Below are positions 10,504 through 22,105 of a DNA stretch of 64,000 bases, piece by piece (positions within the stretch are counted from its first letter, which is position 1; every line of letters starts with the position of its first letter). A program made the position numbers and the translations under genes. Origin of the DNA: Diphasiastrum complanatum (lineage: Eukaryota > Streptophyta > Lycopodiopsida > Lycopodiales > Lycopodiaceae). The notes beneath the pieces are model-generated. The model searched no databases, was not told the DNA's origin, and saw only the letters and a program-made list of their open reading frames with translations. Location: assembly GCA_029204225.1 (NCBI GenBank), contig CM055100.1, positions 50,752,606 to 50,816,605 of the forward strand, read 5' to 3'.

Positions 10504-11360
10504 GGTATGTTTCTCTTGTGGATCTGGTTGAGCGGAGAGAGGTGGTGAGGGATTGGATTCAGCAATGTGTTGGAATTCAAGGGAAAATTGGCATTGGATG
10601 AAGGGAAAGTTAGTGGTGTCACTGGGGAAGCGAAAGATGGGAGATGATGTTGGGAGGAAGTACCACTAGTGTCCTACAGGTTGGTTGGTGGTGGAGCTGC
10701 TGACACTTGAGCTGGGTCTTGAAATGATGACAGAGGCCCTTGGAAACATGTCCCATCACCACCATCTGATCCATAATAATGATATCCTGATTGGTGAAAT
10801 TGAGCATCTTCCGCATGGACAGAAGGTGCCGATTGGGTAGTAGCTTTTAATTTCTCTTCCAGGGTGGCAATGTGTTGGTTGGGGCCTCGACGAAAGCAGT
10901 ATAGGATTGTTGTAATTTCTTGTGTTGCTCCGTCGTGGTCTTTAGATTTTGTGCCAATTGTTGATAGGCCACTACTAGGATCTGAGTTCCCTCAAGAATA
11001 GCTGGAGGTGTGAAATCTATGAAATTGACATGTGCTAGTTGATCCTTCACAATGGAACGTGCGGATGTTGCTGCTGCCAAGGCATCATCGCACTCCGTAG
11101 TAAGATTTGTCGTGGTTTGTTGTAGAGCAAAGATGTCTTGATCTTTCAGTTGGATCTGGTTCTGGAGGTGGTTAATCAGTTGTTGTTGTTGCTGGATGTG
11201 TGCATTGAATCCTAGATCTATTGTTGTTGTTGAGCAAAATCAGCCACCAACTTTGCCTTTTCCTACTACAGTTGGAAATTGCTCCATCGTCTACTTGCCT
11301 TAGTGCGTGTTGTCCTGACAATGTGCCAAAAATGTTGTATTGCAGCTCATTAACCAACCA
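10504..11360 (-). pseudogene. F copy 1: Gln-rich coiled-coil and Pro/Ser linker
   Basis: Read from 11360 down, the recovered frame gives IQQQQQLINHLQNQIQLKDQ, DIFALQQTTTNLTTECDDAL, QILVVAYQQLAQNLKTTTEQ and TLEEKLKATT. This heptad-like, Gln-rich stretch suggests a coiled coil. A Ser/Pro/His-rich linker follows (FQGPLSSFQDPAQVSAAPPP) before the conserved C-terminal domain. At least two frameshifts and several stops break it. The layout (coiled coil, proline-rich linker, C-terminal domain) matches F copy 2. The N-terminal domain seen in copy 2 is missing here. Confidence 0.55.
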
Positions 11361-11629
11361 TACAGACTTTTGGGCTGCTAGTGGTAATTGCTCCTAAAGT
11401 CTAATGTTATGGAAGGGGCTGTTAAAATTGGAAAAAGAAATCATATTGATTTCTTGGCTTGCTACAAATGTTGTACCATGCAAGTATGTAGCTCATAAAT
11501 GCAAAATGCCAAGTTTGGCCTATATAGAACTCGATCTACATGGTTATGTAATGTCTAGATTGAAGAATACAACTTGCATATAGTTTGTAGACATAGAATT
11601 GGCAAATTCATTTCCAATATTTCTACTTT
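11361..11629. other. Intergenic stretch, nothing recognised
   Basis: Between the F copy 1 coding remnant and the next pseudogene I see no reading frame, primer site or LTR ends. The 5' LTR of F copy 1 is not visible. Confidence 0.4.
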
Positions 11630-12473
11630 AGTGCTTTCGATACGACCACCACCTGGCTTTTCACCAATTCGTGCTAGCATATCTAGCATTGTATGAATTG
11701 ATTTGGACTTCAAAGCCTTGGATATGACACTGAAAACCTAATCTATGTCTTCATGTGTGTGGCCAACCAAAAGATATCCCATTTCTACCTTTTGGAAGAT
11801 GTTATGTGCCACTAACATTCAACAATGACCAAAAATAAATTTGTTCTTGTTCTCTCTCCAACAATTGTCAGCTTGAATACATAAGATCGGAGGTAAGTAC
11901 CACGTGATGCTTGTACCTTTTTTATTGCTCGCATTATTGATGTGGCAACTTGATTGCTATCATGAGCATGCAAGGTATCAATCCAAATATCACAGAGCAA
12001 CTCTATGAACCAATACCCCACAAACATAGGTTTTCAAAAATTGATAAGGAGGAGTCTTATTGAAACGGGATAATGTTGTTGTATTTTGATCCATTTTATC
12101 AATGATAAGACACAAGGACTGCTCAGGATGGGATCTTGACTCTTCTTTTCAATATGCATACAATTTTTTGGAATAAAAAACATGATGTAGATGACGACCT
12201 CTCAATGCAATATAGCGATCACGTATCCTAACATCAGGAGTTGTCTCTATTGCCATTTTAAGGTCGTCACATGTTTTGCATTTGGACCTTCTTTGTCTTG
12301 TTGGAGTCTTGACATGTCCAAACTCTTATTTCCACATCTTGTAGAGCATGGATCTTGAAACTTCATGAATACACGTGTCTTTAAATTGTGAGTTTATAGT
12401 TTTGAAGACGTCACGTTTATGCATGCCGAGTGGGAGATGATGTTTGCAAATAAAAACGTCATCTTTTGATTTA
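11630..12473 (-). pseudogene. DUF7869-like large protein pseudogene
   Basis: Read from 12473 down through several frameshifts: FICKHHLPLGMHKRDVFK, YKMWK, HVKTPTRQRRSKCKTCDDLK, RYIALRGRHLHHVFYSKK, SHPEQSLCLIIDKMDQ, YVCGVLVH, LHAHDSNQVATSI, then LPPILCIQADNCWRENKNKF and EMGYLLVGHTHEDID. The order of a Cys pair with DLK, IIDKMDQ, QxDNxxxENKNK and GHTHEDID is that of a large uncharacterised eukaryotic family, which I know as DUF7869 (name from memory). It has no established function; a link to transposons is inference. Stops and frame changes show it is dead. Its upstream end is cut at 12474 by the LTR of element K. Confidence 0.6.
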
Positions 12474-12883
12474 TGTCGCGACATACCAATGGCAAAATGA
12501 TTGATGTTTATAGTACACAAGGATATCGTTCCTACTGGGGAGCAATAAAAGGGCTAATATTGTCATTATTAGTACAAAATAGAGAATAACCAAAAATGGA
12601 CGGAATGCAATATAAAATGATTGAAATATAGTCATCAACATATGTTTCCGTAAGGGGCTACCAGTACAACCTTGCAAAGAAGACAAAATACCCATGAGAA
12701 AGATAATGAATACTTCTTTATCATTTTCAGATTCAAATGGGAGTGAACTCAGGGAAGCAAATACTTCGACAAAGAAGAAGCTACATTGTGCAATCTGTTC
12801 CTTCATCTTGACAGTAGCTTATCATGAATCTAATTCCTATGACCTGTGCAAATCATAAGATTGTAGGCTAGCATACAGTGCCA
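12474..12883 (-). repeat. K element 3' LTR
   Basis: It shares long near-identical stretches with 14900-15356, for example CTACTGGGGAGCAATAAAAG and TTTCCGTAAGGGGCT. On the minus strand it starts TGGCACTGTATGC and ends TGTCGCGACA. It lacks about 45 bases present near the start of the other copy. Confidence 0.65.
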
Positions 12884-14863
12884 TAAACTTCCTATTACCA
12901 AATTGAATCACCATGAAAAGCATAGAAGGTATTCACAATAGAAACAGGTTGAGTGATCCAGAAACACTTTAGATTCACAATTTTGTATTCATTGTTTGTG
13001 GATTACAAAGATATATACAGTCTAAGCACTGCAAAGAAGAGAGATTGCTACACCTCTATGCAAGAAATAGAGAACACATTCTGTACTAGAACTTGCAGAT
13101 GAATAACAAATCTGAAAACCTACATTATAGCATGAATAGAGCAACACATGCCTCTGTTCTACATTGTGTTTGAATGGTTTACAATGGCATAAGCCTGGCA
13201 TGATATAGCCACAAAACTTGTGCTAGAGAGAAGTGGCACTGCAAACTGCTTCAAGAGAGAGCAAATGATATTTTGACAAATGTAATAAAGCTGTCTTTAG
13301 CCAATGCAATGCTGACAGAACTTGTAGTACAAAGAGAAACAGCCCAGATAGAACTCGTTAAAGGCTGGTAACTCTGAGAAATGTCCATAGAGGACTTGCA
13401 ATGGTTGCATTTGTTGGAAATGCGCTGGCTTCTACCTTCACTGCCCATAGAAATCGTCTACAAACTGCCTCTGGAACTACCGTTTGAATGGATTGTCGCT
13501 TGAGATGAGAGGTGTGTAGAGAGAATATCCATGTGGATAAGCACAGTGTGCTGGCTGTGGCTGCAGAGGATGGCCACTATGTGCAAACTATCCATAAAAA
13601 TGTGACGGAAAGGATCTTACATGGCTACGTTGAAACTGCCGCTAACCTTGCCATTCTTAGAAGAACACACATACTACCTTTTAACTGCTCTTAGAAGATG
13701 ATTGAGGAATTGCCCTATTGCCTTGCTGCCCACTAGACCTGCGACTGATGCCCGAGATGGTTGGAGGTGCACTTGTGCCTTGCCGCCTTTTGACCTGAGT
13801 GGAGAAGAACCTCTCTTCGCTGCCCTGAGAGAAAAGAAATGCGAAGGTGGGCTGCCAAGAAGTCATACTACCCAAAGAGAGAGAGATGAAGTGCGACAAC
13901 TGTCCTTAAGAAATGCGCAGGTGGGGGGCTATGGCTGCGTGGAGGTGCTCCGAGGTAGGCACTAAAGAATGAATGAGGCTCCAAAAATCTCGAATAGTGC
14001 AAAACGTGCGACAATGGCCCTTCAAATCTGTAGTGCCTTGCCTTTGAAAATAGCGGTTTGCCCTTAGAAATATGACCTATCCTTCAAACAATAGACATAA
14101 CCTCTAGAAAATCGGCTTCTAGAACAAAGGTGCCTTTAACTGAAGTTTGATGGTCACTCTCAACAAATGATTTTGAGAAAGAAGACTAGCCTGAAGAATA
14201 GTGGCTTTTAAAGTACAAGACAACTGCAATAGTGCATGTCAATAGATGCGCTTTATTCATGAAACTCAGTCCTTAGAGAGCAAAGACTAGCTTTAGACAA
14301 TATATCTTAAACTAAATGTTCCTGAGTATAGCCTTTGCAAATAGGCCTACAAGCTTTAGATCTTAACTTTGCTTAAAATCAACAACATGTAACTTTGTTC
14401 TTTAGCAGCAGAATCAGCATTTGTCATCAACAGTTTCTAGACAACATGAATAATTCTTGAATAGCAAAGGCATCAGCAACTTTGGCATCTTGGACAACAC
14501 CATAGCCTCAAAACAGGCTTTTATTCAGCTTGAAAATTCTGGAAATAAGGTATTGAAACAAAACAAAACAAAACAGACTCTTGGAAAAGCATACATTAGA
14601 TTCTGCTTACGGAAAACCAAGAGCTTATGTAACATGACACAGAATCTTCAGTTTGTACATATCAAAAACTTAACACATTTTACAAATTGTAGATAATCTT
14701 AAGAACTCTACAATAAAAATAGCAAATAGAGAACTGTAAATGAAATGGTAAGTCAAGGTGGATGAAACTCAGATTTCACTCTTTCTCTTCTGAAATACTT
14801 GAAGAACTGGAACAGTAACCTGTGAATCTGAAAAATATAAACAAAAATTGAAGAACCTATTTG
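12884..14863 (-). other. K element internal region, noncoding
   Basis: I find no gag, protease, RT or integrase motif on either strand. The few open frames, such as those around 13681-13965, are short, overlap on both strands and look like chance. Toward 13700-13960 the base composition is more GC-rich than the rest of the element. Confidence 0.55.
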
Positions 14864-14890
14864 GCATTGCTCCCCGGCAACGGCGCCAAA
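14864..14890 (-). other. K primer binding site, tRNA-Asp type
   Basis: On the minus strand the bases just after the LTR read TGGCGCCGTTGCCGGGGAG. This is the well-known primer binding site of Athila/Tat-type Gypsy elements. A 9-base spacer separates it from the LTR end at 14900. Confidence 0.8.
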
Positions 14891-14899
14891 ACTGGTATA

Positions 14900-15356
14900 T
14901 GTCATGACATATCAACAACAAAATGATTGATATTTGTAGTATAAAAGGGTATCATTTCTACTGGGGAGCAATAAAAGGGCTAATATTGTCATTATTAGTA
15001 CAAAATAGAGAATAATCAAGAATGGATGGAATGTAATATAAAATGATTGCAATTTGGTCATCAACAGATGTTTCCGTAAGGGGCTGCCAATACAACCTTG
15101 CAAAGAAGACAAAACACCCAGGAGAAAGATAATGAATACTTCTTTATGGTTTTCAGATTCAAATGGGAGTGAACTCAAGGAAGCAATTACTTTGACAAAG
15201 AAGAAGCTACACTGTGCAATTTGTTCCTTTATCTTGACAGTAGCTTATCATAAATCTAACTCCTATGACCTACACAAATCATAAGATTGTAGGCTAGAAA
15301 CACTTCACTAGACAATTCCAGTCCAAACACTGTGAAATAAGCATGAGCATACAGTG
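14900..15356 (-). repeat. K element 5' LTR, cut by B1
   Basis: The high-side copy of the K LTR ends TGTCATGACA next to the primer site. Its start is missing: at 15356 the sequence ...CATACAGTG runs into the B1 LTR. It carries a segment (about 15297-15341) absent from the other copy. Confidence 0.65.
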
Positions 15357-15994
15357 TGAAAGATTTCAGATCCTTAAGATCCAATCTACTTGAATGATCT
15401 TTGGTTAGAAGAGAAATACACTACCAATTTCACCAATGTAGAAAAATCAGCATCTACACACAATTTGAGATGAAAACACTAATAGAACTTGATCAAACTT
15501 GAATGAAATGATTATGTAGTGTTGTTGTCCGTACAAAACCAGCAAGCTACTGTATTTCACACATGTGGATCCAAAAATAGCAAATATAGATCATTCTACA
15601 CATAGAATTGCAAGCAATCACCAAGATAGTGCACCAATGGATAGTAGAACCCAAGAGAACCATGTATAAGCATGAAATGAGATAGAGAAGAGAGAAGATG
15701 ACTCTCTCCATGAGTTACATCCTTTTATAACAGGTCCAAACCCTATTTGGCCACTTGGCTTTCCCAACAAAATGCTAACCCTACCAATTTTGGGTCTAGA
15801 TTCAATGTACCCAACTTATTCAAATTGAATCTACTCAAACTCGCATTCTATCCACTTTCAAAAAGTGTTTATTCAAATGAAATTTAGACTAATGAACTTT
15901 GAAAAGTCAACCTCTAAGTCTAAAACAAGTTTTGGCCTCAATATGCCAAATATGGAAATATTGCAAAATGTGATGAAACTAGTTGAATCTTTCA
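15357..15994 (-). repeat. B1 3' LTR, 638 bp
   Basis: On the minus strand it starts TGAAAGATTCAAC after the purine run GTTGAAGAGAGAGAG and ends GAAATCTTTCA. It shares long stretches with the LTRs of B3 and B4, for example CACTTTTTGAAAGTG. A minus-strand TATAAAAGG word (RC of CCTTTTATA near 15721) is its likely TATA box. Confidence 0.8.
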
Positions 15995-17823
15995 CTCTCT
16001 CTCTTCAACTAGTTTTAGCATAGACTTTGATAATACTCCAAGTGAAGTCCTATGCTTCATGAACAAGTCTTTTCCCAATGCTTTGGTGAAGATATCAGCT
16101 ACATATTCCCTTGAAGACACATGTTGAAGCTCCACCTCCTTTGCAATGACTCACTCCCTCACAAAATGATATTGTATCTCAATATGCTTGCTCCTAGCAT
16201 GAAAGATAGGATTGGATGCCATTCTTTGGGCTGATTGATTGTCACAAAAGATGATTGGGCTCTCTAAAAAATTCTTGATCATCCTCTTGATCCATACCAT
16301 CTCCTTTGTGGAATGTGAAAGAGCTTTGTACTCGGCCTCACTAGATGACAATGAGATAGTGGCTTGTTTCTTTGACATCCATGATATAGCTCCATCACCT
16401 ATGAAAATACAATAAGAACTAATGGATTTTCTATCCATTACATCTCCATCATAGTCCGAATCTGAAAATCCAAAAAGATTAGGTGATGATCCCTCATACA
16501 ATATGCCAAAATCTCGAGTTCCAATGATGTACCTCAAAACTCGCTTTCCTAGCTTCCAATTCTCCTCACTAGGATCTTGCATGAATTGACTCAATCTTCC
16601 AACACAATAGCTTAGATCAGGTCTAGTAGTGGTTAGATAGATGAGTGAACCAACTAGCTTTCTATAGAGAGTAATGTCCTTGAAGGATCTTTCATTACCT
16701 CTTATAGTAAGCTTTACATGAAACTCCATAAGTGTATCAATAGCTTTTGCATCTACCATATGAAATCTTTCTAGAATAGAATTAGCATACTTCTCTTGAC
16801 AAATGAAAGTAGATTGAGAAGATCTAATGACTTCTATTCCTAAAATGTAATGCAAATTACCAAGATCATGCACCTCAAACTCCTTCTTAAGAGCATTCTT
16901 GATATCCTCCACATCTTGATTGTCTCCACCACTCAAGATGATATCATCCACATAGATTAGCAAGATGGTAACATCATTTCCAACAAACCTATAATAAAGT
17001 GAATGATCATACTCACTCATAACAAAGCCTTGAGAGAGTAAAAAAGTGTTAAGCTTAGCATTCCAACTCCTTGGTGCTTGCTTAAGGCCATACAAACTCT
17101 TTTGTAGAAGACACACATGATTTGGCTTTGTTGATGAGATGTAGCTCTCGGGTTGCTCCATGTATACTTCCTCCTCAAGATCACCATTCAAGAATGCATT
17201 TGAAATGTCCATTTGCCATAGATCCCATCCATAAAGTGTAGCAAGTGAAATGATGACTCGAATGCTTACCATCTTTGCCACGGGTGCAAAGGTCTCATCA
17301 TAGTCAATTCCTTGTTGTTGAGTATATCCTTTTGCCACTAACCTTGCCTTGTACTTGCTGATAGATCCATCTTGGTTTGTCTTCACCTTGAAGATCCATT
17401 TGCATCCAATAGCTTTCTTGTCCTTAGGCAACTCCACCAATCTCCATGTTCCATTCTTCATAAGAGCTTGATACTCAAGATCCATTGCTTGGATCCACTC
17501 CTCTTCTTTCCTTGCTTGATCTACACTTGTAGGCTCATCCAAAGAGGTTAGGAAAGCAACATAATTTCCAGAAACTACTTGCTTACCTTTTTGATCATAT
17601 GTGAGCCTTGAAGGTACTTGTCTTTCTCTTGATGTTCTCCTTGGCTTTTGACTTGATGAAGGTCCATCATCACCACCATCCAAAGTAGGATCCTTCTCAT
17701 CAACATCAAGAATGTTAGAATCATCTACTTTACCATCAATCATGCTTGAAGACACCTTTGGAATGTTTCCCTCATCAAAAATGACATCTCTACCAACAAT
17801 CACTTTGTTAGTAGAAGGTATGT
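15995..17823 (-). pseudogene. B1 Copia pol, RT-RNase H
   Basis: A single long frame (17827-16151) reads the integrase tail (IPSTNKVIVGRDVIFDE), an acidic/Ser linker and RT: GCKWIFKVKTNQDGS, YDETFAPVAKMVSIRV, WQMDISNAFLNGDLEEEVY, YGLKQAPRSWNAKL and LLIYVDDIILSGGDN with an intact YVDD. RNase H follows (FSDSDYDGDVMDRKS, SSSEAEYKAL, KHIEIQYHFVRE). One stop after HFVRE breaks the final 50 codons, which still read through to the LTR (DIFTKALGKD). RT is about 80% alike to B5 by eye. The catalytic residues look intact, but the protein lacks its N-terminal two thirds. Confidence 0.9.
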
Positions 17824-17825
17824 GC

Positions 17826-20000
17826 AACAGATTATGAATGAAAACTTTGCACTGAAGGGCACTATATTAGAACTGAATACATTAATCACTAGTCTTCGGA
17901 GATCAAACCAAAAAAATGCTAGAATCATTGGGGAAGTTACAATTTGAAAGTTTGAAGTCTGTTGTTGATGTAGATGTTATCAAAACGACAATACTGAAAA
18001 GGAAAAGGCAAAGGGTACCAAAGAAAAATATTGATGACTTATCCTTACATAGTGGCAATCCAAAGAAAAGAATTCGAGCTTTCAAGTATGAATATTATTC
18101 AAGTTTGATTGTAAATTGTTTATTTGAACATCTTAATTGTTGTTGTAGTTATATGCATTTATATGACTAAACATTATTTGTTTTGGGTATTGCAGATCAT
18201 GCTTAGTAGGAAAGGACTATTTAAAAGATCGTTCATGTATTGGAGAATCTTCAAGTTATGTTCTTCCAAAAACATCTACAAGGGCATCGATGAAAAATTA
18301 TCGATTTGAAAAGATGAAAAATAAAATTGCAGGGATGGTCTTGAGTAATGTCCAAATTTTTTTTTCAGAATTGTACAAGAAGCATTTTCTCAAATAATGA
18401 TTAAGAAAACTTATCTTCCTCGTCCATATCGAGTAAGATTAGCAAGAAATTATGCTAATGAGAGAATGTTCAAAGTGGCTAGCCAACTATTTCACATCAC
18501 TTATTTATATAAATCTGAAAGTGGTGAGCTAAATGACAATGATTGCAATAATATTTTTCTTGATATCGAAAATGTTTTAATGTACGTTATTCAGTTCTAT
18601 AAAATTAATGATCATCAAGCACATGGAAAGTTGATTGTTGTGATGAAACTTGATGAATTTGAAATCATCAAAGGTCAAAAGTTGAGGCGGGTGAGTATCA
18701 CTTTGATGAGCAAAGTAATAGATGATCATACATTTAATGTTCAATTAGAAAATCACATATGGTGAATAGCAGCATTCCAGGTACTTTTTTATGATGTGTT
18801 TTCTATTACAATTATATTTCTGCAGTACATGATTTGGATAAGTAACTAACAAAGTACACATTACTTGGTCTGTTACAGGTTTTGAAAGAAAATCTTGGAG
18901 TTCTATCATGGATACTTTCACGTACAAATTATGGAAAGATCATAAAAGAACATATGGAGGGTCAAAAACTTACTATGGAAAATCTTTGTAGTTTTCAAAT
19001 TCAATGGCACCTTGCAGACGATTTGAAATGAAATGTATGTATAATATCTCTCATGGGGAAACATCTAAGCATCCATGTAATTGCATGAAAGATTGTTATG
19101 ATATGAATGTGGGATGAACAACCAAAGGTCCAACAAGAGAACTAGAAGATCCAAATCTGAAATGTGTTTTGTCGATACCCTTAAAATATGCAGACATATG
19201 CACATTGCATGCTGAGATATGTATTATTGAAAAGCTTATTTATCTTCATATTTTATTTGCTTGGAATACAAAACCAGAGTCACTGGCCAAATCAGCTATC
19301 ATGAGGTTGGAAGAAAAGCAGGACTACATAAAGGAAATGTCACTATTGAAAAAAGTGACAAACTGTCTGGAAAATTAGGAAATGTTCCTAATAAGCCATC
19401 AATTGGGGGTTCTGAAGCATGAAAAATTTTATCCACCACACTTGCAAAGATTCTAGTGCCAAGTATGGAATTTTGAAAGAAATTGTTTCATCCACACAGG
19501 ATATTTTGAACAAAAGAAGTACACGAATGCAAAAGGCACAAGTGTGGAAAAATTTTGACACACTCATAGATGTTGTTAGAAAGAAAAATTTATCATCAAA
19601 ACATATCAGTTCTATGCAAAAGCATTGCATCAAATTTGTCAAATTTGTACGAGATTGTTGGAGAAAAGATCACATTACACATTACATGGTAACATTATAT
19701 GATTGTTTGATGATTCTCTGTACTTAATATTTTTTTTTAATATTGTGCAAAACTAATTGATATCAACAAATATTTGTAACGCATCTTTCTACACCATGCC
19801 ACATATTTTGCAAGAGAGTACTGGAGCTTAAGTATCTGGTCATCTCAAGGAATGGAAAAATCACATTGACAAGCCAGAAGAGCGTTCCATCAAGCTACAA
19901 ATCATGGTGGATGTAATTCAAAAAATAAATATTTATTTCAACTTTTTTAGTGGTTTTACAGAAGAGCACAATTAAGATATCAAGCTAAAAGCTAGCCAAA
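17826..20000 (+). pseudogene. Multi-exon gene fragment of unknown family
   Basis: Coding-like pieces are separated by introns with good GT-AG ends: 18086-18195 (CAA/GTATGA ... TTGCAG) and 18781-18878 (CAG/GTACTT ... TTACAG). The second joins AAFQ to VLKENLGVLSWI without changing frame. Pieces include a basic stretch (LKRKRQRVPKK), KTYLPRPYRVRLARNYANER, GKLIVVMKLDEFEIIKGQ, then LCSFQIQWHLADDLK, KHPCNCMKDCYDMN, TLHAEICIIEKLIYLHILFA and THYM followed by CHILQES-like codons. Stops and frameshifts (after HLADDLK and near 19380) show decay. I do not recognise the family; it resembles large uncharacterised, possibly transposon-derived proteins. The 5' end is lost at the B1 junction. Confidence 0.5.
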
Positions 20001-21259
20001 TGTTATGATCTTTCATAAGTCATTCAAATTGATAACAAAAGAGATCTGATCCATGTAATATAACAATAATCTATTACAGAACATTGTTTAATTTTCATTA
20101 TCATCATTTTCAAGATTTAGGCGGATGGTATAGTCATGAAGGAATAATCTCCTTTTATATGGATCCAAAAATTCTAAATTCTAATTTTTTTCTTTTACTC
20201 ATATCTATATAACCCGAATACTGAGCCATTGCAGATGATTTTTTTGTATTATCATTGGGGATATAAGCCAATATTTTAATGGCCAGATCTCTCTTATTTT
20301 GTATGTTCCTCTAGAGTAAGTATGGTCTTTTAAACTAACAAATAATGCCTTAATAGCCATAGTGACAGTGTCAACATATGGATTAAAAAATCCATGATAT
20401 ATACAAATCTCATTATTTTCAAAGCTAACTTTGAAAATAATGAGAAAGAGATGTATCATTTCTCTCAGGTGATACACGTCGAAGGCCTCCATGTCTCATA
20501 TCAAAGAATGAAAGATAACAATATGATCTCAGACTTCAACTTTTGACTGAAAGAAAACTGAACAACATAAAAACAATATAATATCAACTATGTTTGTTCT
20601 GCTAATGTCATGTCCTCCAATAGGTTCTACATTGTTTGAGAGGGTATACAAAGTCCTTGGAGAATACATTTTTTGAAATTCTTCTCATTTGGCAAAGTTT
20701 TTTCATAGACTTTAGATTTTTCAATTATGGCCTTCAATGCCTCCTTGCCAGATTTTCAATTGTCGTCTTTATCAAAATCTATCTCACTTTCGAGATCATT
20801 ATAACTATAATCAATAATGTCAGAAAAATATGAGAACTGTTTGCAAAAATTAAGAAGACCTCATCCTCTCTCATATTAAAAACATCTTCTATATCATTAA
20901 AAAAAATATAATTGGCATTATTTATAAAGTATACATGAACATCAAATATAGTTATTGTATTAATATGCGTTGAAGATGGAAAGAAATCAAATAGGATTAT
21001 AGAACGAGAAATAGTTTATTTAAACTCTGAAGCCATGGATGCTTCAACTTCAACACCTATATCAGTATCTAGTTCATCTACTTCGATTGAAACAGATGCA
21101 GATACTTCAATCAAGAGAACATAAGAAGATTCAACAAACTCATTATCTGGAATTTCTATAGAGATATAGAAGACAAACACCATTCCATTGATAAGAAGGT
21201 GATAGGCGAAAACTCGTGAGGGAAATCATTTTTGAACTCCGCTCTATATAAGCACAAAC
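20001..21259. other. AT-rich intergenic DNA, nothing firm
   Basis: No retroelement motif or LTR pair was found. A minus-strand frame near 20205-20492 (starting MEAFDVYHLREMIH) looks protein-like, but has no relative that I can name and no neighbours in frame, so it is not called. Confidence 0.35.
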
Positions 21260-21492
21260 ATGACCATAAAATTTTTTTACCTTCAGGTTACGTTAGAATT
21301 TCATGTCCGGGTATCGGTTCAGCGTGCACGACCTCCGCACAAGATTATGAATACACTCACCCACAAGCTAATCCGCTTTCAGGTTAGGACTTTTTTTTTT
21401 TTTTTCAAGATATTGATTCAGCACACGCCTCCTCTGGTGTCTCACTGTTGGCCTCTGTGCACACGTGCGCCGATTTGATATTGGGAGAGAGA

Positions 21493-21885
21493 ATGGCCCA
21501 AAGTAAACAAACTACTCACATTCATTCCGATGGTGTCCCAATGCAAGCAGACCGCCGAGGAAATCCACTATTGCAATGCCCTCGATCACCTCCCCCTAGG
21601 CCAAGGGGTAGACCACATGACCCACCATGGCTGAAGGACATTCAAAGGCTGCAGAAGACCACCAATATTTTGATTCCTAAAGCCACATCTAGTGATCAAT
21701 CAAATAGGTCACAAGGACCCTCTTGAGATATGTGATATGGACAGTCACTATAGTTGAAGCTCTGCACACAATTTATGAGAATTTTCAAGTGAAATTCTTT
21801 TCAAATTGTGTTGTTGCAACTTTTCATGCCAAGTGTGTAACCATTATGCCGAAGGATTTTACAATTGTATTTAGGTACAAGACAC
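21493..21885 (+). pseudogene. Histone H3 pseudogene, most like centromeric CENH3
   Basis: The frame opens MAQSKQTT (H3 proteins open MARTKQT), then an Arg/Pro-rich tail (SPPPRPRGRPHDPPW), then LKDIQRLQKTTNILIPKA. This fits the H3 alphaN region, with LIP as in plant CENH3 rather than LIR. After a frameshift near 21722 it reads LRYVIWTVTIVEALHTIYEN, FQVKFF and HAKCVTIMPKDF. The spacing from W to AL, YEN, V, FF and HAK matches the H3 alpha2 helix to loop 2 and alpha3 without gaps. Trp at the alpha2 start and KDF after the loop are CENH3 features; ordinary H3 has Phe and KDI. A stop, a frameshift and lost core residues mean it is dead. No intron is seen between the two halves, so it may be a processed copy. 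Confidence 0.6.
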
Positions 21886-22105
21886 ATATGATAGGTTTGT
21901 TGAGTGCTTCCGTCCAGTTCTGTCCTCTCCCCCAAAACCGGCAACGGAAAAGAAAAAGCGAAAACACCCTCAACTGACTGGACTGATATTACGAGTGCAT
22001 ACGGACATGTCTCAAAGGGAAGAGCTCTCTTGGCACTCCTCAAAAAGCCAAAGTTTTTTCACAGACCTCTCTGTTCAAGGATATTATGAGAGCAATCTTT
22101 TCTTC

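Larger units (their letters stand above)
12474..15356 (-). mobile_element. K: non-autonomous LTR element without coding capacity
   Basis: Two direct repeats (12474-12883 and 14900-15356) flank about 2 kb with no retroelement genes. Inside the high-side repeat lies a primer site of the tRNA-Asp type used by Athila/Tat Gypsy elements, so the element reads on the minus strand. The length of about 2.9 kb and the lack of gag and pol fit a large retrotransposon derivative (LARD-like). It would need proteins from a Gypsy relative. The high-side LTR is cut at 15356 by the B1 LTR, so the outer target duplication cannot be checked. Confidence 0.65.
15357..17823 (-). mobile_element. B1: 5'-truncated Copia element
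   Basis: This copy consists of a complete 3' LTR and the RT-RNase H half of pol. The integrase, protease, gag and 5' LTR are gone. The truncation at about 17823 falls inside the integrase C-terminal tail and adjoins a multi-exon gene fragment on the other strand. It is inserted at the edge of the K element LTR. Confidence 0.85.

Noticed and set aside
13681-13965. Overlapping open frames on both strands in the K interior, one Arg/Pro-rich
   Set aside because: Short, overlapping on opposite strands, no motif, and inside a noncoding element; explained by local GC content.
20205-20492. Minus-strand frame of 95 codons, possibly an exon
   Set aside because: Protein-like but no family, no splice partners, and no copy elsewhere in the window; insufficient support.
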